In this document: positions 1-6,422 of the stretch, one piece after another
Numbering within the stretch: position 1 is the stretch's first letter
Layout of the letters: every line of letters starts with the position of its first letter
DNA from: Dokdonella_A sp035263065
GTDB lineage: Bacteria; Pseudomonadota; Gammaproteobacteria; Xanthomonadales; Rhodanobacteraceae
Direction of reading: 5' to 3'
Assembly: GCA_035263065.1 (NCBI GenBank)
Contig: DATFRS010000239.1
Coordinates: 1 to 16,783, forward strand
DNA: 16,783 nt
Made by a program: the position numbers and the translations under genes
The notes under the pieces: generated by a model
Databases searched by the model: none
Told to the model about the DNA's origin: nothing
The model's input: the letters and a program-made list of their open reading frames with translations, nothing else

Positions 1-215
1 GCCGCCACGTCCCGGCGTACGCAGCCGAGTACGCGAGACGCGGCTGGACGATGTTCGAGGGTATCGATCGCGTCTACGACAATGCGCGCGCCCGCGCCGA
101 GCTCGGCTGGCGGCCGCGGCACGACTTCGCGAGCGCGATCGCGCGGCTTCGCGCGGACGGCGATCCGAGAAGCCCGCTGGCGCGGGCGGTCGGGTCGAAG
201 GGGTATCACCGCTAG
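1..215 (+). CDS. NAD-dependent epimerase/dehydratase, C-terminal end (5' truncated by window edge)
   Basis: The reading frame from base 3 to the TAG at 213-215 gives about 70 residues; the start lies left of the window. The fragment contains RVYDNARARAELGW followed by DFASAIARL and ends GDPRSPLARAVGSKGYHR. This tail is characteristic of extended short-chain dehydrogenase/reductase sugar-nucleotide epimerases, in which a Y-D-N/S-x-(K/R)-A-(K/R)-x-x-L-G-W segment closes the substrate domain. The Rossmann NAD site and the catalytic YxxxK are outside the window, so the exact reaction (UDP-glucose 4-epimerase-like or another) cannot be decided. The gene is followed after 87 nt by yebC on the same strand. 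Confidence 0.75.
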   Translation, partial: RHVPAYAAEYARRGWTMFEGIDRVYDNARARAELGWRPRHDFASAIARLRADGDPRSPLARAVGSKGYHR

Positions 216-242
216 GTCCGCCCGCATTCCGGGCAAACCAAG

Positions 243-248
243 TATCCT
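243..248 (+). promoter_or_regulatory. Possible -10 element upstream of yebC
   Basis: TATCCT lies 54 nt before the yebC ATG in the 87-nt gap after the epimerase gene. I see no convincing -35 hexamer at the usual distance, so this is only a tentative promoter. A ribosome binding site AGGG sits at 292-295, 7 nt before the ATG at 303, and supports that start codon. Confidence 0.3.
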
Positions 249-302
249 TCGCACCCCGCGCTCCGGCGCGGACGCCGTTCGTCACAGCATCAGGGTTCCA
301 CC

Positions 303-1016
303 ATGGGCAGAGGCCCCAGCATCGAAAACCGCAAGAACGCCGAGGACGCCCGCCGCGGCAAGGTGTTCACGAAACTGATCCGCGAGATCACGATCGCCGC
401 GCGCAACGGCGCCGATCCCAACGGCAATGCGCGCCTGCGCATGGGCATCGACAAGGCACTCGCGGCGAACATGTCGAAGGACACGATCGAGCGCGCGGTC
501 CGCCGCGGCTCGGGCGCCGAAGGCGCCGACAACATGCAGGAGATCCGCTACGAGGGCTACGGCCCCGGCGGCGTCGCGCTGATCATCGACGCGATGACCG
601 ACAACTCGCAGCGCACCGTCGCCGACGTGCGCCACGCGCTCGCCAAGCACGGCGGCAACCTCGGCACGTCGGGTTCCGTCGCCTTCCAGTTCAAACGCAT
701 CGGCGAGATCGTCGTCGACACGTCGGCCGCGGGCAGCGAGGACAAGGTGCTCGAAACCGCGCTCGACGCCGGCGCCGACGACGTCCAGAGCGAAGGTGGC
801 GAGACGCTCGTGCTGTCTGCGCCCGACGCGTTCGAGGGCGTCAAGAAAGCGCTCGGCGGCGCGGGCCTCACGCTGGTCCGCGACGAGATCGTGATGCGTC
901 CAGAAAACCGCGTCGCCGTCGCCGGCGAGAACGCCGAGACGCTGCGCGACCTCATCGACTGGCTCGAAGGCCTCGACGACGTGCAGGACGTCTACCACAA
1001 CGCCGACCTCGGCTGA
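303..1016 (+). CDS. yebC: YebC/PmpR family protein (TACO1-like)
   Basis: The 237-residue product is a full-length YebC family protein. The N-terminal helical domain contains NRKNAEDARRGKVFTKLIREI (about residues 9-29), then RLRMGIDKALAANMSKDTIERAVRRG. The signature YEGYGPGGVALIIDAMTDN follows at about residues 81-99, and GGNLGTSGSVAFQF after it. The start MGRGPSIE differs from the common MAGHSKWANI but is a known variant in Xanthomonadales. Family members act in the cytoplasm; they have been described as DNA-binding regulators (PmpR) and, more recently, as ribosome-associated factors that help translate difficult motifs, as mitochondrial TACO1 does. The start is backed by AGGG 7 nt upstream. 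The gene converges on the sigma factor gene with only 9 nt between stops and is not followed by ruvC here, unlike in many proteobacteria. Confidence 0.95.
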   Translation: MGRGPSIENRKNAEDARRGKVFTKLIREITIAARNGADPNGNARLRMGIDKALAANMSKDTIERAVRRGSGAEGADNMQEIRYEGYGPGGVALIIDAMTDNSQRTVADVRHALAKHGGNLGTSGSVAFQFKRIGEIVVDTSAAGSEDKVLETALDAGADDVQSEGGETLVLSAPDAFEGVKKALGGAGLTLVRDEIVMRPENRVAVAGENAETLRDLIDWLEGLDDVQDVYHNADLG

Positions 1017-1025
1017 CCCGCGCCC

Positions 1026-1595
1026 TCAGGCGAGACGCGCGGCGAGCCAGTTCCGCGCGTCGTGCCAGTTGCGCTGCACGGTGCGGAGCGATTGGCCGAG
1101 CGCCTCGGCGGCTTCCTCGTCGGTCAATCCCGCAAAGTAACGGCACTCGAAGACGCGCGCGAGGCGCACGTCCTGCTGCTCGAGCTTGCGCAGCGCATCG
1201 TCGAGCATGACCATCTGCTCGGCCTCGGCCCATTCCTCGGCGTCGACGACCGACAGGTCCTCGCGCTTGTGCATGCCGCCGCGCTTGCAGGCGAGCTGCT
1301 CGCGCGCGTAGTCGCAGAGCACCTGCCGCATCACGCGGCTCGCGAGGTTCAGGAAATGCCGGCGGTTCTCGACCGTCGCGCGCGCCGGCCCGAACATGCG
1401 CAGGTAGCACTCGTGCACGAGGCACGTCGCGCCGAGCGTGTTCGCGTCCGGCGCCGACATCACGTGCCGGCGCGCGAGCCGGCGCAGATCCGCGTAGACG
1501 AGCCGCATCAGCTCGCCCCAGGCGTTGTCGTTGCCCTGCCGCATCTCGGCGAGTAGCCGCGTGAATTCCGCGGAGTCGTCGTGCTCGGTGTCCAC
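1026..1595 (-). CDS. ECF-family RNA polymerase sigma factor (Sig-70_X6/PF07638 type)
   Basis: The 189-residue protein has sigma region 2 at about residues 10-100, including GELMRLVYADLRRLARRH, TCLVHECYLRM and HFLNLASRVMRQVLCDYAR. Region 4 lies at about 130-185, with a helix-turn-helix GLTDEEAAEALGQSLRTVQRNW at 156-177. This arrangement is typical of the extracytoplasmic-function sigma subgroup TIGR02999/PF07638, common in Xanthomonadales, Acidobacteria and Planctomycetes and often encoded beside a Ser/Thr protein kinase. No such kinase is in this window; the neighbours are a LytTR two-component pair upstream and convergent yebC downstream. The start codon is GTG (1593-1595), with AAGGGG a few bases before it. 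No anti-sigma gene is visible. Target promoters are unknown. Confidence 0.9.
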   Translation of the reverse strand: MDTEHDDSAEFTRLLAEMRQGNDNAWGELMRLVYADLRRLARRHVMSAPDANTLGATCLVHECYLRMFGPARATVENRRHFLNLASRVMRQVLCDYAREQLACKRGGMHKREDLSVVDAEEWAEAEQMVMLDDALRKLEQQDVRLARVFECRYFAGLTDEEAAEALGQSLRTVQRNWHDARNWLAARLA

Positions 1596-1606
1596 GATCC
1601 CCCTTC

Positions 1607-1636
1607 GCCGGCGGCGTGGTGGTGGGATCCGCCGGC
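1607..1636 (-). repeat. Inverted repeat (8-bp stem) just upstream of the sigma factor ribosome binding site
   Basis: GCCGGCGG at 1607-1614 and CCGCCGGC at 1629-1636 are perfect reverse complements separated by 14 nt. In mRNA from the - strand the stem ends one base before the AAGGGGG purine tract (about 1598-1604) that precedes the GTG start of the sigma factor gene. It could be a hairpin that modulates translation, an operator, or a weak terminator of the response regulator gene. There is no T tract to make it a standard intrinsic terminator. Confidence 0.5.
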
Positions 1637-1664
1637 TGACATCCGAAGAACGCGGGGGAAGGGC

Positions 1665-1688
1665 CGAACCGAACAGCGGTTCGCGAAC
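1665..1688. repeat. Overlapping small dyads after the response regulator gene
   Basis: CGAACC (1665-1670) and GGTTCG (1678-1683) form a 6-bp dyad with a 7-nt loop. It overlaps the 10-bp perfect palindrome GTTCGCGAAC (1679-1688). The palindrome ends 3 nt before the region of the response regulator stop codon (1692-1694). It may be a binding site controlling the sigma factor gene or a transcript-end structure; no run of T follows. Confidence 0.35.
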
Positions 1689-1691
1689 GAG

Positions 1692-2453
1692 CTACATCTG
1701 CTGCCAGTTCTCGGGCAGGAGGCTGCGGTAGCGGCGGCTCAGCATCAACTCGCTGCCGTCCTTGAGCGTCAGCCGGAGATCGCCGTGCGCCCACGGCGCG
1801 ATCTCGCGGATCGCATCGGCACGCACGAGATGCGAGCGATGCACGCGCAGGAACTCGGCAGGATCGAGCCGCTGCGCGAGCCGCGACAGCGTGGCGCGGA
1901 CGAGATGCCGCTTCGCCGCCGTGTGCACCTCGACGTAGTTGCCGGCGGCGCTGAGCCGCGACACCTCGCCGATCGGCACGACGAGCGAGCGGCCGCGCTC
2001 GTGCACGATGATGCGGCACAGGCGCGGCGTCGCGTCGAGCGCGCGGCCGAGCTTGCGCAGGCGCTCCTCGCCGGCATCGGCGTCCGCCTCGGCGAGCCGC
2101 TCGCCGACACGCTGCAGCGTGCGCGCGAAGCGCTCCCGGTCGAACGGCTTCAGGAGATAGTCGAGCGCGGCGTATTCGAAAGCGCGCAGCGCATGCTCGT
2201 GATGCGCGGTCGTGAACACGATCAGCGGATACGGCGGTGCGGCACGCGTCAGCACGTCGAAGCCGCTGCCGCCGCCGAGCTTGATGTCGAGGAACAGGAG
2301 ATGGGGCTTCTCGCTGCGCAGCGCCGCAAGGCCGCCGGCGACGTCGCCCGCCTCGGCGATGACGCGATGGCCGTCGTGCTCGGCCAGCATGCGCTTGAGC
2401 TTCGCGCGGGCCGGCGGCTCGTCCTCGACGATGACGACGCGGACATCAGCCAT
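1692..2453 (-). CDS. LytTR-family response regulator
   Basis: Starting at the ATG at 2451-2453, the product has 253 residues. The receiver domain (about 1-125) shows the acidic pocket E10-D11-E12, the phosphoacceptor D56 in LLFLDIKLGG, T81/T82 and the conserved K102 in YLLKPF. The C-terminal domain (about 150-250) is a LytTR DNA-binding domain with SAAGNYVEVHT and FLRVHRSHLV. Such regulators bind direct repeats upstream of target genes after phosphorylation by a partner kinase. A longer frame reaches upstream to 2510, but the shorter start is preferred because the receiver fold begins at MADVRVVIVEDE and because this ATG overlaps the kinase stop by 8 nt, a typical translational coupling. Its partner is the kinase immediately upstream. 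Confidence 0.95.
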   Translation of the reverse strand: MADVRVVIVEDEPPARAKLKRMLAEHDGHRVIAEAGDVAGGLAALRSEKPHLLFLDIKLGGGSGFDVLTRAAPPYPLIVFTTAHHEHALRAFEYAALDYLLKPFDRERFARTLQRVGERLAEADADAGEERLRKLGRALDATPRLCRIIVHERGRSLVVPIGEVSRLSAAGNYVEVHTAAKRHLVRATLSRLAQRLDPAEFLRVHRSHLVRADAIREIAPWAHGDLRLTLKDGSELMLSRRYRSLLPENWQQM

Positions 2454-3531
2454 GCGCCACCAGCGGCAGGTCGATCGCGACGCGCGTGCCGCCGCCCGGC
2501 CGCGGCGCAATGTCGAAGCGGTGATCGTTCGGATACAGCAGCGCGAGCCGGCTTCTGACGTTGCCGAGCCCGACGCCGGGCGCGAAGCCGGGCTTGAGCC
2601 CGGCGCCGTCGTCCTCGATCGTGCAGCGCAGGCGGCCGTCGGCGGCGCGGATGTCGACGTCGACGCGCCCGTGCCCCGACTTCAGGCCGTGCGCGAACGC
2701 ATTCTCGACGAGCGGCTGCAACAGGAGGCGCGGGATGCGCGCGCCGGCCGCGGACGGATCGAGCACGATGCGCGTCCGGACCTGCTCGCGGAAGCGCTCG
2801 CGCATCAGCTCGAAATAACGTTCGAGCCAGACCACGTCGTCCTCGATGCGGACATGCGCGCTGCCTGATTCGGCGAGTGCGGCGCGCAGGAGCTCCGCGA
2901 ACGCCGAGATCATGCGGTCGGCCGCCTCGACGTCCTCGTGCATGCGGTTCGAGATCGCGTTGAGCGTGTTGAAGACGAAATGCGGCTCGATCTGCGCCGT
3001 GAGCTGCGCGAGGCGCGCTTCGCTGAGGTCGCGCTCGAGCCGGATCACGGCGAGCTCGCGCTCGCGCCGCGCGCGCACGGCACGGATCGCGATGCAGCCG
3101 AGCACGATGATCGCGTAGGTGATGAGGTCCTTCTGCAGCTCGTACGCGAAGCCGAGCCAGGGATCGCCGAAGTCGTAGTGCGCGCCGGCGATCGTGTAGA
3201 CGAGCTTGCGGATGCCGACCATGCCGAGCGTGTGCACGGCGGAGAACAGGATGGCCGTCGGAACGTGCAACGGCAGGCGGCCGGCCCAGCCCGGTCCCGA
3301 CAACGGGAACCGCCGCTCGTAGCGATAGACGAGCGCGGCGAGCACGGCGAGCGTCAGCGTGCTCGAAAGCTCCCACGTCAGCGGCTCCCACGCTTCGATC
3401 GGCTGCCCGCTGTTGCGATGCCCGATGACGACGTTGATGCCGAGCCAGGTGCCGAGCCCGACCCAGAACGCCGCGTAGCCGAGCCAGAACAGCGCGCGGC
3501 TGCGGTCGCGGGCGACGGCGGGCGCGTCCAT
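2446..3531 (-). CDS. LytS/YehU-type sensor histidine kinase
   Basis: The 361-residue protein has four predicted membrane segments (about residues 13-37, 51-71, 86-114 and 130-152), a short basic linker, and the cytoplasmic kinase core of the His_kinase PF06580 family. The phosphoacceptor histidine is H184 in QIEPHFVFNTLNAIS. The ATP-binding half has LLQPLVENAFAHGLK (N277), CTIEDDGAGL and GVGLGNVRSRL. There is no periplasmic sensor domain of any size, so the signal is probably sensed in or at the membrane. The start ATG lies 1 nt after the stop of the cation-efflux gene, and the gene's end overlaps the response regulator start by 8 nt, so transporter, kinase and regulator should be co-transcribed. 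The signal cannot be read from sequence; the neighbouring transporter makes a divalent metal a reasonable guess. Confidence 0.95.
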   Translation of the reverse strand: MDAPAVARDRSRALFWLGYAAFWVGLGTWLGINVVIGHRNSGQPIEAWEPLTWELSSTLTLAVLAALVYRYERRFPLSGPGWAGRLPLHVPTAILFSAVHTLGMVGIRKLVYTIAGAHYDFGDPWLGFAYELQKDLITYAIIVLGCIAIRAVRARRERELAVIRLERDLSEARLAQLTAQIEPHFVFNTLNAISNRMHEDVEAADRMISAFAELLRAALAESGSAHVRIEDDVVWLERYFELMRERFREQVRTRIVLDPSAAGARIPRLLLQPLVENAFAHGLKSGHGRVDVDIRAADGRLRCTIEDDGAGLKPGFAPGVGLGNVRSRLALLYPNDHRFDIAPRPGGGTRVAIDLPLVAHG

Positions 3532-3532
3532 G

Positions 3533-4441
3533 TCAGTCGGCGATGTCGGGCTCGAAGAACGACCAGCGGATTTCCGGGAAGCGCTCCTTCATGGCGCGCT
3601 CGACCGCGTTGACCGAATTGATGAGATCGAGCGCGGTCGCGTCCGGCAGCATCTCGGCCTTGATCGAGACCATCACGTCCGGCCCGAGCTGCAGCGTAAT
3701 GAGGTTGAACACGCGCACGACTTCGGGACGCGCCTCGAGGAACGCGCGGATCGCGTCGTCGAGCTCGGCGTCGGCGCTCTGCCCGATCAGGAGCGCCTTG
3801 ACCTCGACGGCGATGAACACCGCGACGACGATGAGCAGCACGCCGATCGCGAGCGTGCCGATCGCGTCGAACACCGAGTTGCCGGTCAGCATCGTCAGCA
3901 CGACGGCGATCAGCGCGAACACGAGACCGAGCAGCGCGGCGAGATCCTCGCCGAAGATCACGATCAGCTCGCTCTGTCGGCTCTCGCGGAACCAGCGCCA
4001 GAGACTGCGCGCGCCGCGCGCCTTGTTCACTTCGCGCATGCAGCCCCACATCGAGAAGCTTTCGGCGACGACGCCGAACGTGAGCACGGCGATCGCGATC
4101 AGCGGAAACCGGATCGGCTGCGGTTCGAGCAGCTTGTGCACGCCTTCGTACAGCGAGAACGCGCCGCCGACGCTGAACAGCATCAGCGCGACGAGGAACG
4201 ACCAGAAATACACGGCCTTGCCGTGGCCGAGCGGGTGTTCCGCCGACGCGGGCTTCTTCGCACTCTGGATACCGAGCAGCAGGAGGCCCTGGTTGCCGCA
4301 GTCGGCGAGCGAGTGCACCGCTTCGGCCGTCATCGCGCCCGAGCCCGTGACGATCGCCGCCGCGAGCTTGGCGACGAAGATCGCGAAGTTGGCGCCGAGC
4401 GCGTAGAAAATCGTCTTCAGCGAGTCTGCCTTGCCGCTCAT
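3533..4441 (-). CDS. Cation diffusion facilitator (CDF) family transporter, ZnT9/SLC30A9-like subgroup
   Basis: From the ATG at 4439-4441 the protein has 302 residues and about six membrane segments. The CDF signature is at SGAMTAEAVHSLADCGNQ (residues 33-50), with H43 and D47 as likely metal ligands in the second helix. The segment EHPLGHGKAVYFW (69-81) follows, and a GED motif (164-166) lies in the fifth helix. A cytoplasmic C-terminal domain of about 80 residues resembles the usual CDF dimerisation domain. Family members export Zn, Mn, Fe, Co or related divalent cations by proton antiport; the substrate here is not decidable. An upstream in-frame ATG at 4489 would add 16 residues, but GGGGA 11 nt before the chosen ATG and the family's short N-terminus favour 4441. 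It is the first gene of a tight operon with the kinase and response regulator. Confidence 0.9.
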   Translation of the reverse strand: MSGKADSLKTIFYALGANFAIFVAKLAAAIVTGSGAMTAEAVHSLADCGNQGLLLLGIQSAKKPASAEHPLGHGKAVYFWSFLVALMLFSVGGAFSLYEGVHKLLEPQPIRFPLIAIAVLTFGVVAESFSMWGCMREVNKARGARSLWRWFRESRQSELIVIFGEDLAALLGLVFALIAVVLTMLTGNSVFDAIGTLAIGVLLIVVAVFIAVEVKALLIGQSADAELDDAIRAFLEARPEVVRVFNLITLQLGPDVMVSIKAEMLPDATALDLINSVNAVERAMKERFPEIRWSFFEPDIAD

Positions 4442-4505
4442 TGCGTCGATGGTCCCCAGGAATGACGTCTGCCCACGCGCCGTCCCCACGAGGCGTGAAC
4501 GTCGC

Positions 4506-4511
4506 AGTTTA
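4506..4511 (-). promoter_or_regulatory. Possible -10 element for the CDF/kinase/regulator operon
   Basis: On the - strand TAAACT lies about 65 nt upstream of the chosen CDF start and matches the -10 consensus at four of six positions. It is in the 103-nt gap after the hydrolase gene, so the operon may have its own promoter. No clear -35 is visible. A short dyad GGCCG/CGGCC (about 4518-4532) between the hydrolase stop and this element could be a weak transcript-end hairpin. Confidence 0.3.
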
Positions 4512-4544
4512 GCAGGCGGCCGAGAGGCGGCCCGGGGTCGGGCG

Positions 4545-5651
4545 CTATCGCAGCAGACCGGACGCGGGACGCTTGCCGTCGCGGATCCAGCCGAGCAGCT
4601 CGCCGAACGCGCGATCGATCTCGTCGGGCGTGAAGACGCAGTGGCCCTTCTTGTTGACGAACCGCTGCACGAAGCTGTCGCCGCGACCGGCGCGCTGCAC
4701 GGTGAGCGCGTACTCGAATGCGCTCGATGCCGGCACCAGCGGATCGCCGGAGTCGTGCAGCGCGAGGAACGGACGCGTCAACTTGCCGGTCGGCGTGTAG
4801 AAGCGCGCCATGCGCTCGGCCGCCGCGGCGTCGGCGCGGTAGCGCTTGACGTTGGCGTTGAGCGCGAAGTCGTCGCCGGAGCCCGTGTACACGTAGTCCG
4901 CGTTGCCGAACGGATTGCCGTGCATGCGTTCCTGCATCTCGCGGATCTCGTACACGTTGAACGCGACGACGTCGGCGAGCGTCGAGCCGTCGCCGACGCC
5001 GTACCACGCGAGGATCGCGTTCGCGCCGGCTGGATTCGCGCGGAATGCGGCGCGGATCTTCGCGATGAACTTGTCGGTCGGCAGGAAATCCTTCGACACC
5101 GGCACGAGCGGACCGACGATGCCGGGATAGTAGTGATCGAACGCCGCAACGAGCGCGAAGTCGCGCTGCATGAGCCGGTCGCTCGGCTCGAGCGCGCCGC
5201 AGAGCGACAGGGCGCCGTCGTACAGCTCCGGATGGCTCTCGATCGCCATCGCCGTCAGCGTGCCGCCCATCGACATGCCCATGACGATCGTCTGCTTCGG
5301 CGCGCCGTGCTTGTCGACGAACGCCTTGCGCAGGCGCTCGGTGTCGACGGTCGCTTCCTCGATCGCCCAGCCGGTCGCCGAGTAGGCCGACTGGATCACC
5401 GCGAACCCGCGCGACAGGAGCCCGTCGAACATCGGCGAGATCGGCTCGTCCTTCGCGAACGTGACCGGCGTGACCGCGTAACCGTGGAAGAACACGACGA
5501 GGCCCTGGTTCCAGGCCGGCGGCACATCGATGCGGTAGTCCGCGCCTTCGAGCGTGCCGAACTCCGTGCTGCCGACATTCGGCGCGGTGCGGTCGCGCGC
5601 GTGCGCCGCGGCGAGCGGAATCAGCAGCAGCAACGCGAGGACGAAGCGCAC
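4545..5651 (-). CDS. Secreted alpha/beta hydrolase of unknown substrate
   Basis: The 368-residue product starts with a signal peptide (MRFVLALLLLIPLAAAHA, cleavage near residue 18), so it acts in the periplasm or outside. The alpha/beta-hydrolase fold is shown by the oxyanion-side motif VVFFHGY (H56), the nucleophile elbow GMSMGG with S127, an acid in ALHDSGDPLVP (D303, or less likely D300) and the catalytic histidine H337 in KKGHCVF. The final stretch, with an FTPDEIDRAFGELLGWI-like run after the His, resembles secreted tannase/esterase-type hydrolases. The substrate is unknown; an ester seems likely. The start is GTG (5649-5651), 7 nt after the yceH stop, with GGAG within the yceH end as ribosome binding site, so translation is probably coupled to yceH. 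Confidence 0.85.
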   Translation of the reverse strand: MRFVLALLLLIPLAAAHARDRTAPNVGSTEFGTLEGADYRIDVPPAWNQGLVVFFHGYAVTPVTFAKDEPISPMFDGLLSRGFAVIQSAYSATGWAIEEATVDTERLRKAFVDKHGAPKQTIVMGMSMGGTLTAMAIESHPELYDGALSLCGALEPSDRLMQRDFALVAAFDHYYPGIVGPLVPVSKDFLPTDKFIAKIRAAFRANPAGANAILAWYGVGDGSTLADVVAFNVYEIREMQERMHGNPFGNADYVYTGSGDDFALNANVKRYRADAAAAERMARFYTPTGKLTRPFLALHDSGDPLVPASSAFEYALTVQRAGRGDSFVQRFVNKKGHCVFTPDEIDRAFGELLGWIRDGKRPASGLLR

Positions 5652-5658
5652 GCCGGAG

Positions 5659-6336
5659 CTACTCCGCGCCGTCCAGACGTGCGCGAAGCCCGGCCAGCTC
5701 GTCGCGCAGCGTCGCGACTTCGTCTTCGAGCTGCGCCACGCGTTCCTCGAGCCCCTCCGCGCGCGATGCAGCCGGACGCGCGAGCGCCTCGACCTGCGCG
5801 GCGACGTCGACCGGACCGCCGAGGAGATGCATGTAGCGATCTTCGCGTTGCCCGGGCCCGCGCGGAATGCGCACGGCGAGCGCAGGTTCGCGCTGGATCA
5901 GGCGGTCGAGCGTGTCGCGCACGTCGTCGACGCCGGGAAAATCGGTGAGGCGCTCGGTGCGCGTGTGCAGCTCCGAAAGCGTCTGCGCGCCGCGCAGCAG
6001 CAGCGCGCAAAGCACCGCACGCTGGCGCGCGGTGACGCCGTAGATCGCATCGAAGCGATGCTCGTAGCGGATCGCGCGCTGCGAGGCCGGCGCGACCTTG
6101 ACCAGCCCGCGCTCTTCCATGCGCCGCAGCAGGTTCGCGACGGCGCCGGTTTCGAGGTGCATGACGGGCTCGCGGCTCGTCTTCTGGTTGCATGCCGCGA
6201 CGATCGCGTTGATCGTCAAGGGATACGCCTCTGGCGTGATCGCGGCCTTCTCGATCAGCGAGCCCAGGATGCGCGCTTCGCCGGGCTCGAGCTCGGGAAA
6301 CGCGGGAGCCGGTGCGGAGGTTTCGGAAGGGTCCAC
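5659..6336 (-). CDS. yceH: YceH family protein (DUF480)
   Basis: From the GTG at 6334-6336 the protein has 225 residues, matching the usual 210-225 of the DUF480 family. It contains the hallmark ACNQKTSREPVM (residues 48-59) within the first of two winged-helix-like domains (about 15-95 and 100-170). Its C-terminus ends in a predicted coiled coil (about 192-222) rich in Leu and Glu/Arg. The cellular role of YceH is not established; the fold suggests nucleic-acid binding or a regulatory role. The open frame continues upstream through the receptor gene region, but that part is out of frame with the receptor and is not expected to be translated. The GTG has no clear Shine-Dalgarno; a -10-like TACACT 7 nt upstream suggests a leaderless message. 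The gene overlaps nothing and is 7 nt from the hydrolase gene downstream. Confidence 0.9.
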   Translation of the reverse strand: MDPSETSAPAPAFPELEPGEARILGSLIEKAAITPEAYPLTINAIVAACNQKTSREPVMHLETGAVANLLRRMEERGLVKVAPASQRAIRYEHRFDAIYGVTARQRAVLCALLLRGAQTLSELHTRTERLTDFPGVDDVRDTLDRLIQREPALAVRIPRGPGQREDRYMHLLGGPVDVAAQVEALARPAASRAEGLEERVAQLEDEVATLRDELAGLRARLDGAE

Positions 6337-6343
6337 GCCGGCG

Positions 6344-6349
6344 AGTGTA
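6344..6349 (-). promoter_or_regulatory. -10-like element directly before yceH (leaderless start)
   Basis: On the - strand TACACT is followed by 7 nt and then the GTG start of yceH. Transcription from such an element would begin at or within a base or two of the start codon. No Shine-Dalgarno is in the short interval. The -35 region is weak. Confidence 0.45.
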
Positions 6350-6375
6350 GCGTCTCCGGCGTTTCCCGCGGAACG

Positions 6376-6411
6376 AAAAAAGGCGGACGACCGGTCGAGC
6401 CGGCCGTCCGC
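6376..6411 (-). terminator. Intrinsic terminator of the TonB-dependent receptor gene
   Basis: GCGGACG (6383-6389) pairs with CGTCCGC (6405-6411), and CCGG pairs with CCGG inside it, with one A/C mismatch and a 5-nt loop. In the - direction the stem is followed by CC and six T (6376-6381). It starts 11 nt after the receptor stop codon at 6423-6425. The structure is a textbook rho-independent terminator and separates the receptor gene from yceH. Confidence 0.85.
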
Positions 6412-6422
6412 GTGCGCTGAAA

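Noticed and set aside
282..998. 238-residue - strand frame opposite yebC
   Set aside because: It is the mirror of the yebC codon pattern (high GC at third positions) with no domain signature. The + strand protein is a clear YebC homologue.
2454..2510. 19-residue N-terminal extension of the response regulator
   Set aside because: The receiver domain starts at the later ATG (2453), which is coupled to the kinase stop; the extension is Arg/Trp-rich and lies within kinase coding sequence.
4431..5948. 505-residue + strand frame opposite the hydrolase and yceH
   Set aside because: Rich in Arg, Ala, Glu and Val, with no recognisable motifs and antisense to two well-supported genes; shadow of GC-rich coding sequence.
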